A DNA stretch of 64,000 nucleotides from Typha latifolia (taxonomy: Eukaryota; Streptophyta; Magnoliopsida; Poales; Typhaceae): positions 15,489,923 through 15,553,922 of the forward strand of contig CM034099.1 in NCBI GenBank assembly GCA_019914945.1, in the 5' to 3' direction. The notes beneath the pieces are model-generated. The model made no database searches. It worked only from the letters and a program-made list of their open reading frames with translations, and had not been told where the DNA came from. Position 1 is the first letter of the stretch, and each line of letters begins with the position of its first letter. Below, one piece after another: positions 59,215-64,000 of this stretch. The position numbers and the translations under genes were made by a program.

Positions 59215-61640
59215 TTCAAATTTAGAGATTTAGCACCGATTGGATAAATGATACAATTAACACTACATACTATTAAAAAAAGGCCAATCCACCGCATAAG
59301 CTCGGTTGTCTTTTGTTATTTATTTATTATTATCTCGGTATCTGCGTGATGGTTACGGCGGTGCAATTTGAATTAATTTAATTTATTAAGACGACATGAA
59401 ATAAACGTCATAAAAATGTAGTAGAGACTTAAAGGAATAAAAAAAGATCACGACCAATACATTGCTGTGCCACCTGAACTTTGATGACGTTAATCGGAAA
59501 CTTGCTGACTCTGCTCCTTACGTCATCGTCCTCCTCCAGTATAGACGTCGCTCTATAAATATTCTATAGATTTTTACATAATCACCACTTGAAAACTTTG
59601 AAAATATTATAAGTATCACCCGAATTTTTTATTCTTTCAAGATTACCATTATAAATAATTTTAATATAAAATTCCTAAACAAGCCAAGTGGAGCTTAATT
59701 TTTTGGTTTGAAATAATTATCGAGCCGACTTAGCTCACTCGAGCTCTGATCAAATATATATATATTTAATATAATATATATTAATTTCTTGTTCCATAGT
59801 TGGTTATGTGCTTCAATCTAAAACTATATACGTTTGAATCTTAGATTATATTAAAACTAAGAAATAAGAACTATCTTTATATTTACCATCCCTTGAAAAG
59901 TATAAATACTGTGGCTAATTGCCTAAATCGGGTCATTTATACAGTTGAGACACGATGAGAGATGAGATTTAACTTTATTTTAAATTAATTTAGAGAATGT
60001 TCTGTTGCTAAAAAATAAAATAATTTTCTTACCTACTAAAATTAACTATATTTCTTCATTTTATCTTCTTTAAAAAATAGATAGTCATTTCACTAAAATT
60101 AAATTACTTTATTAAACTCCACCCACCAAATACATACAAGTAGTGGATGCCCATATCGCCTCTATTAGTGCTAGAATATATAGCAAAGGCTATTAGCGAG
60201 GCTCTTCCTTTATTCTCACCGCATTGTTGTCTCACTATCCTACCTATGAATTATCTACTCTTCGATGTGTCAAAACTTTCACAACGGGAGATCTTTAATT
60301 CCCCATGCATGATCTGCCCAATGTGAACACTAGAAGAAGTAGAAAGAATAAAACTTGGTGCCTTCTATTGTATCCCAAACTATACCTACCAAGCTGGTAC
60401 TGGATTCCCAAACTATGTGTAAGGTAAAAAAGAGTTAAAAAGAGAAAAAAAAAAATCTTATAGCAAGTGCGTTAGAAAGTTTACATTGAAAGACTAAAAG
60501 AAGATGCTGATCGTGCAAGATATGATAGTGTCGTGCTACTTTGCTTAATATCATGTAGGATTTTAGCATTGTATTTGGGAAGGGCTGGTTTCTTAATCTA
60601 ATCTAATCTATTAAATTTATAGGGTTTTAATATTACAAGTGTAACACAACCAAAAGTGTTCTCCTAATATGGAATTAGAGAAATAGTGATGCTAAAATTG
60701 TAATTCAAATAATAAAGAAAAGGCACTATTCAATTCGCATAGGCCTTGACCCCCTAACAGAGTAGTTTATTAGGGTTCCTATCAATGACCAAACAGCCAT
60801 TGATTCGAAATTGAAATATTTGACAATGTTTTTATTATGTGCAGATTTGGTTTATCTATGGTCCCCTCCCAAGGAAGGAGTTGCCGTCATTTAAACCCTT
60901 CTTTTTGATTTAACTGTTTGTTCTACTGTAAATAAGGAATATTCATGGTTCGGTTGGTGTATAAATAACATTCAAACACTACTACTCTTTTTTTTCAGTA
61001 AAATATATAAGTCTAGTCAACATACATAATTATAAATATAATTTAAATTTATTATCGGCTATACTTATTCAATTTTAGAAGAGCTTCTAGGAGTCCACTC
61101 GACGCGACTCCATTGTATGGGTTGATGCGAGTTTGGGAAGGAGAAGTTTCTTACTCTGAAACAAAATCTTAATAGCTATGGCATTTCTACTCCTTTGATG
61201 ATCCTTTCGATTAACCAAACGTATTATTATATTCTAGATGGTAGATGGTTGATCGTATATCCCTCTAATAGAGTCTCTATTTTACTTAGTAAAACGTAAT
61301 AATATTACTGTCCATAATGTAACTAGACAGGGTCTCTGTCTTCCAGTACGTAAAGCACCCAACATTTGTTGTCTTATGTATTTCTGATTACGATGATATC
61401 TGGTTTGCAGACTTTCTTTAAGAAAAGAAGCATAGGATTCGAACTATAAAATAGACATGTAGGGGGACTAGAATGCAAATATTCCAAAGCCTAATAAAGG
61501 TTTTAAGGTACATAACCGGGTACTCGCAGCAATGCTCAAGAAGGAAGCATTGATTTCTTTCCTCTGCCTCCACTTTCCGTTTTATTTTTTTTTAAGCAGC
61601 GACTTACTCTTTTAACTTCCCAAATTCCTCACCTACTTCC
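59215..61640. other. AT-rich intergenic region upstream of the NIMIN/NRR-like gene; no gene seen
   Basis: No coding block or bounded element was recognised. TGACG words occur near 59485 and 59550, but they are about 2 kb from the gene. A short AT dinucleotide run lies at 59755-59770. Confidence 0.45.
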
Positions 61641-61643
61641 GAC

Positions 61644-61651
61644 CATAAATA
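61644..61651 (+). promoter_or_regulatory. Candidate TATA-like box of the NIMIN/NRR-like gene
   Basis: CATAAATA lies 38 bp upstream of the start codon. It would imply a very short leader, so this is a weak call. Confidence 0.3.
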
Positions 61652-61688
61652 CCTACGGAAGTAACGCCCGTTAGCTCGTCGCCGTCAG

Positions 61689-62123
61689 ATGGACTCCTCG
61701 AGCTCAAAGAGGAAGCGGCGAGCCGATGGCAGCAGCGACGAACGCCGCCTCCCGGCGAAGCCACGTGGCGAGTGGGATGCCAGCAACGAGGTCACCGACG
61801 CTGAGGTCGAGGAGTTCTACGCAATCCTTAGACGGATGCGCGACGCCTCCAGGTGCCTCGCGAACGGCGATAACGCCTCCCCGGCGCCGGCGGCTGCGCC
61901 GGCTGATGGGGCAAAGGGCGTGGGGAGGTGGAGCCCCGCCTTCGCTTTGGAGGACTTCGTCACCGACGCCGTGAAAGACGACGACGTGAGGCCCAAGCAG
62001 GCCGCGGCAGTGAAGCCAGCGCCGAGGCGAATCGATCTGAACGCCGATCCGGAGCCCGAGGGGATGGCAGTGGCGAGCCCGCGCGGTGAGGCGACTGCTC
62101 GGATCTCTTCGGCGCAGGCGTAG
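61689..62123 (+). CDS. NIMIN/NRR-like NPR1-interacting repressor, 144 residues
   Basis: Proteins of this group bind NPR1 and dampen salicylic-acid-dependent defence gene expression in the nucleus. The intronless frame has a basic nuclear-localisation stretch KRKRR (residues 7-11) and an acidic helix EVEEFYAILRRMRDA (39-53) resembling the NPR1-binding motif of rice NRR and NIMIN proteins. It also has WSPAFALEDF (81-90) and an EAR-type repression motif DLNADP (116-121, exact DLNxxP). Length is close to NRR. GC-rich codon use contrasts with AT-rich surroundings, as is usual for small monocot genes. The ATG at 61689 is the first in frame. The call rests on short motifs, so another small DLNxxP-type nuclear regulator remains possible. 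Confidence 0.78.
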   Translation: MDSSSSKRKRRADGSSDERRLPAKPRGEWDASNEVTDAEVEEFYAILRRMRDASRCLANGDNASPAPAAAPADGAKGVGRWSPAFALEDFVTDAVKDDDVRPKQAAAVKPAPRRIDLNADPEPEGMAVASPRGEATARISSAQA

Positions 62124-62227
62124 CTATTTTGGTGAGGAAGGTGAAGGACGAATAGGCGGTATCCTTACCCCGGAGGTATTACTGACTTCCCTATGCTCTT
62201 CTTTTCTAATTGGGAAAAAGAAAATGC

Positions 62228-62253
62228 GAGATGAGATGAGATGAGATGAGATG
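62228..62253. repeat. (GAGAT)n pentanucleotide microsatellite
   Basis: Five tandem GAGAT units in the 3' flank of the NIMIN/NRR-like gene. Confidence 0.9.
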
Positions 62254-62259
62254 CTAACG

Positions 62260-63700
62260 TTTCGTCGTCTGAATATTTTCTATATAAATTTGTTCGAAAG
62301 GAAATAAGAGACATTAAACTACTTGTTGATTAATTAGCGTTGATACTCGTGTAGAATTTTGTCTACAAAGATATGTTCTGTTTTAATATTATGAGTTATT
62401 AGGGTAATTTTTTTATGAATCAATTTTCTTTTGATACCAAAGGAGGTTTATATGGCTAATATTTTGACATCCACTTAAAATACTTACAATTGGTGATTTC
62501 AAATTAAAATTAGACCATCTGAAGATGTTTCCAGAAGTGTTCAAAGAAAGGCAAGTGGCGTAATTAGGATAATAACTCATGAGAACTTTCGATTTCATAG
62601 TTAATTGTAGATTCCCTGCTCTCCTCCCACACTCTCTCGAAATAAGGGCATTTGGTTGGTTGGGAGAAGGAGGCTTTATTAGTATTATTTTTGCACTAAT
62701 AACTCTCAATGTGTCTGCAAGAAATAAATTTAAGGGAGTAAAAATGGCTATTCAATTATTTGTTCTAATATTCATAGTTTTTGTCTCTTTCAAAACTTGT
62801 ATAAATTACATAGTATAATACCTGAAAAGTCTCACTCTCCCCAACCAAATGCCCCTAATTTATGCATAGAAACAACTTCGCAGCTTTCAATGCGTATTTT
62901 ATATGGTTAGAGGTTTCGCAAGTAGAGCAAGTGTCTGCTCTCTTTTATTATTATTATTATTATTATTAGAAAAAAGAGATACTTTTCTTCGTTAATTGCA
63001 GTGCTGGTTGATTGACAGCGCACCCCAATATAAAACCAATCATATAAAAGATTAGATCTCTAGATACAACTTTTATATATGGATGTATCTTCTTCTAATA
63101 CATGTGACAGATAAAATAAATCAATTGATTAGTCGTAACGCCAAATTTGACGAAGCATTATTTTGGATGTACACTGCTTAGCATTTAGTCCAGTAGAATT
63201 ATTTTAGAGCAAATATCATTAAGAGTATACTATGGACTAACTATTTAAAAATGACTAAAGTTGGCACAGAGTAATTCATGTTTTGCAGATAATAATGGTG
63301 CTTTACGAACTATTCAAGGTAGTGGGGAATGTGAACTATTTGTAAGTCTCGATTCACTGTTGGAAAGAGTACTTATTATAATTTTATTAAAGATGAAAGA
63401 CCCTTTTTTTTAATATATTTTTTTCGCTTCATATCATAAAAGTAATTATTACACCATTATTTCATAATAGAAATGATCATAGAAATAATTATTTTTAAAA
63501 TAAGGGCCTTATTTTGTGAATAAGAAATAGATATACCTATTTTAAAATTACCCTTTTAGGAAATGAGTAATTCCCCGTCATGTACAGTTGGCGGATATTA
63601 TTGTTAGGTAGAATGAGAAATGATGTGATTCGGGTCTAATCAAGTCATCTCATGGAAGAGATTGGATTTATTAGATCGAACATATTTATCATAATATTAG
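62260..63700. other. AT-rich intergenic sequence; no gene seen
   Basis: Apart from the TTA microsatellite, no coding block or bounded element was recognised. Confidence 0.45.
62945..62969. repeat. (TTA)n microsatellite
   Basis: About eight TTA units. Confidence 0.9.
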
Positions 63701-63779
63701 TTATTTATTATTTTTTTAAAAAAAATTGGTATCGAGCTCTTATGGTCGAATGGCTAGCCAACAGAGTTCGCAACAAAAC

Positions 63780-64000
63780 GTAAGAGCAGACTTTATCGAG
63801 GTGTTCGAACATCTGGCTAACGGTGTTTAAACACCACAATCCGAGAGCAGGAGAACGTCGAGACGTTCGAACACTTGCCAGTGACGTTCGAACCCCCCAA
63901 CCTGAGAGCAGTCTTCCTCGAATCATTTGAACAATATTCAATGACATTCGAACGACCAAACTCGATAGCAACATTCGTCCAACGATATTTGAACATCGTC
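63780..64000. repeat. 60-61 bp tandem repeat with GTTCGAAC, about 3.5 copies, cut by the window end
   Basis: GAGCAG begins at 63785, 63845 and 63906, with TAGCAA at about 63966, giving 60-61 bp spacing. Units carry one or two GTTCGAAC-like palindromes (63803, 63864, 63886). GGTATCGAGCTCTTATGG just before (63729) resembles no known gene. It is probably part of an LTR that continues beyond the window. Confidence 0.75.

Noticed and set aside
63780..64000. Regularly spaced palindromic repeats resembling a CRISPR array
   Set aside because: Plant nuclear context, diverged units, no unique spacers of constant length; fits an LTR or minisatellite array.

Overview
The window looks like nuclear DNA from a flowering plant, probably a monocot. 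Its genes have plant introns, the one short intronless gene is GC-rich, and more than half of the sequence is transposable elements (TEs) inserted into one another. The species cannot be named from the sequence; a non-grass monocot with long, TE-filled introns is an inference. Three host genes are supported: the last five exons of a pyridoxal kinase (SOS4/PDXK type, + strand, 591-17831), a complete three-exon GH31 alpha-xylosidase (XYL1 type, - strand, 40960-37164), and a small NIMIN/NRR-like gene with a DLNxxP repression motif (+ strand, 61689-62123). They share no obvious pathway.

Layout. 1-17.8 kb: pyridoxal kinase, whose introns of up to 8.2 kb hold a 5.7-kb hAT element with a decayed transposase (hAT-A), a Tourist-like MITE, a 0.8-kb hAT-like element with a 7-8 bp-flanked palindrome at one end (hAT-B), a 552-bp hAT MITE with a perfect 8-bp target-site duplication (TSD) (hAT-C), and an internally deleted copy of hAT-A. 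18.5-19.2 kb: a 375-bp tandem duplication. 20.1-28.1 kb: a decayed L1-type LINE (- strand) split by a 2.9-kb solo LTR with a 5-bp TSD. 30.3-35.5 kb: a possible MULE-like element holding a hAT element (hAT-D) that carries a decayed transposase and a captured fragment of a KRP/ICK cyclin-kinase-inhibitor gene. 37.2-41.1 kb: alpha-xylosidase with a TATA box. 43.1-44.5 kb: another hAT-like element (hAT-E). 44.5-59.2 kb: a nest of elements. A second LINE (- strand) contains a deleted Ty3/Gypsy element (Gypsy-1) and a hAT element (hAT-F). hAT-F carries a PPR-gene fragment and is itself split by a near full-length Ty3/Gypsy element (Gypsy-2), whose RNase H region is split by a 923-bp solo LTR. 61.7 kb: the NIMIN/NRR-like gene. 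63.7-64 kb: the start of a 60-bp repeat array.

The strongest observations are two hAT elements carrying pieces of host genes (KRP and PPR), the insertion order that can be read from exact TSDs, and a recurring GTTCGAAC palindrome clustered in several different repeats. All TE reading frames seen are broken. Boundaries called exact rest on TSDs and terminal repeats read directly from the sequence; domain calls rest on motif recognition, without database searches.
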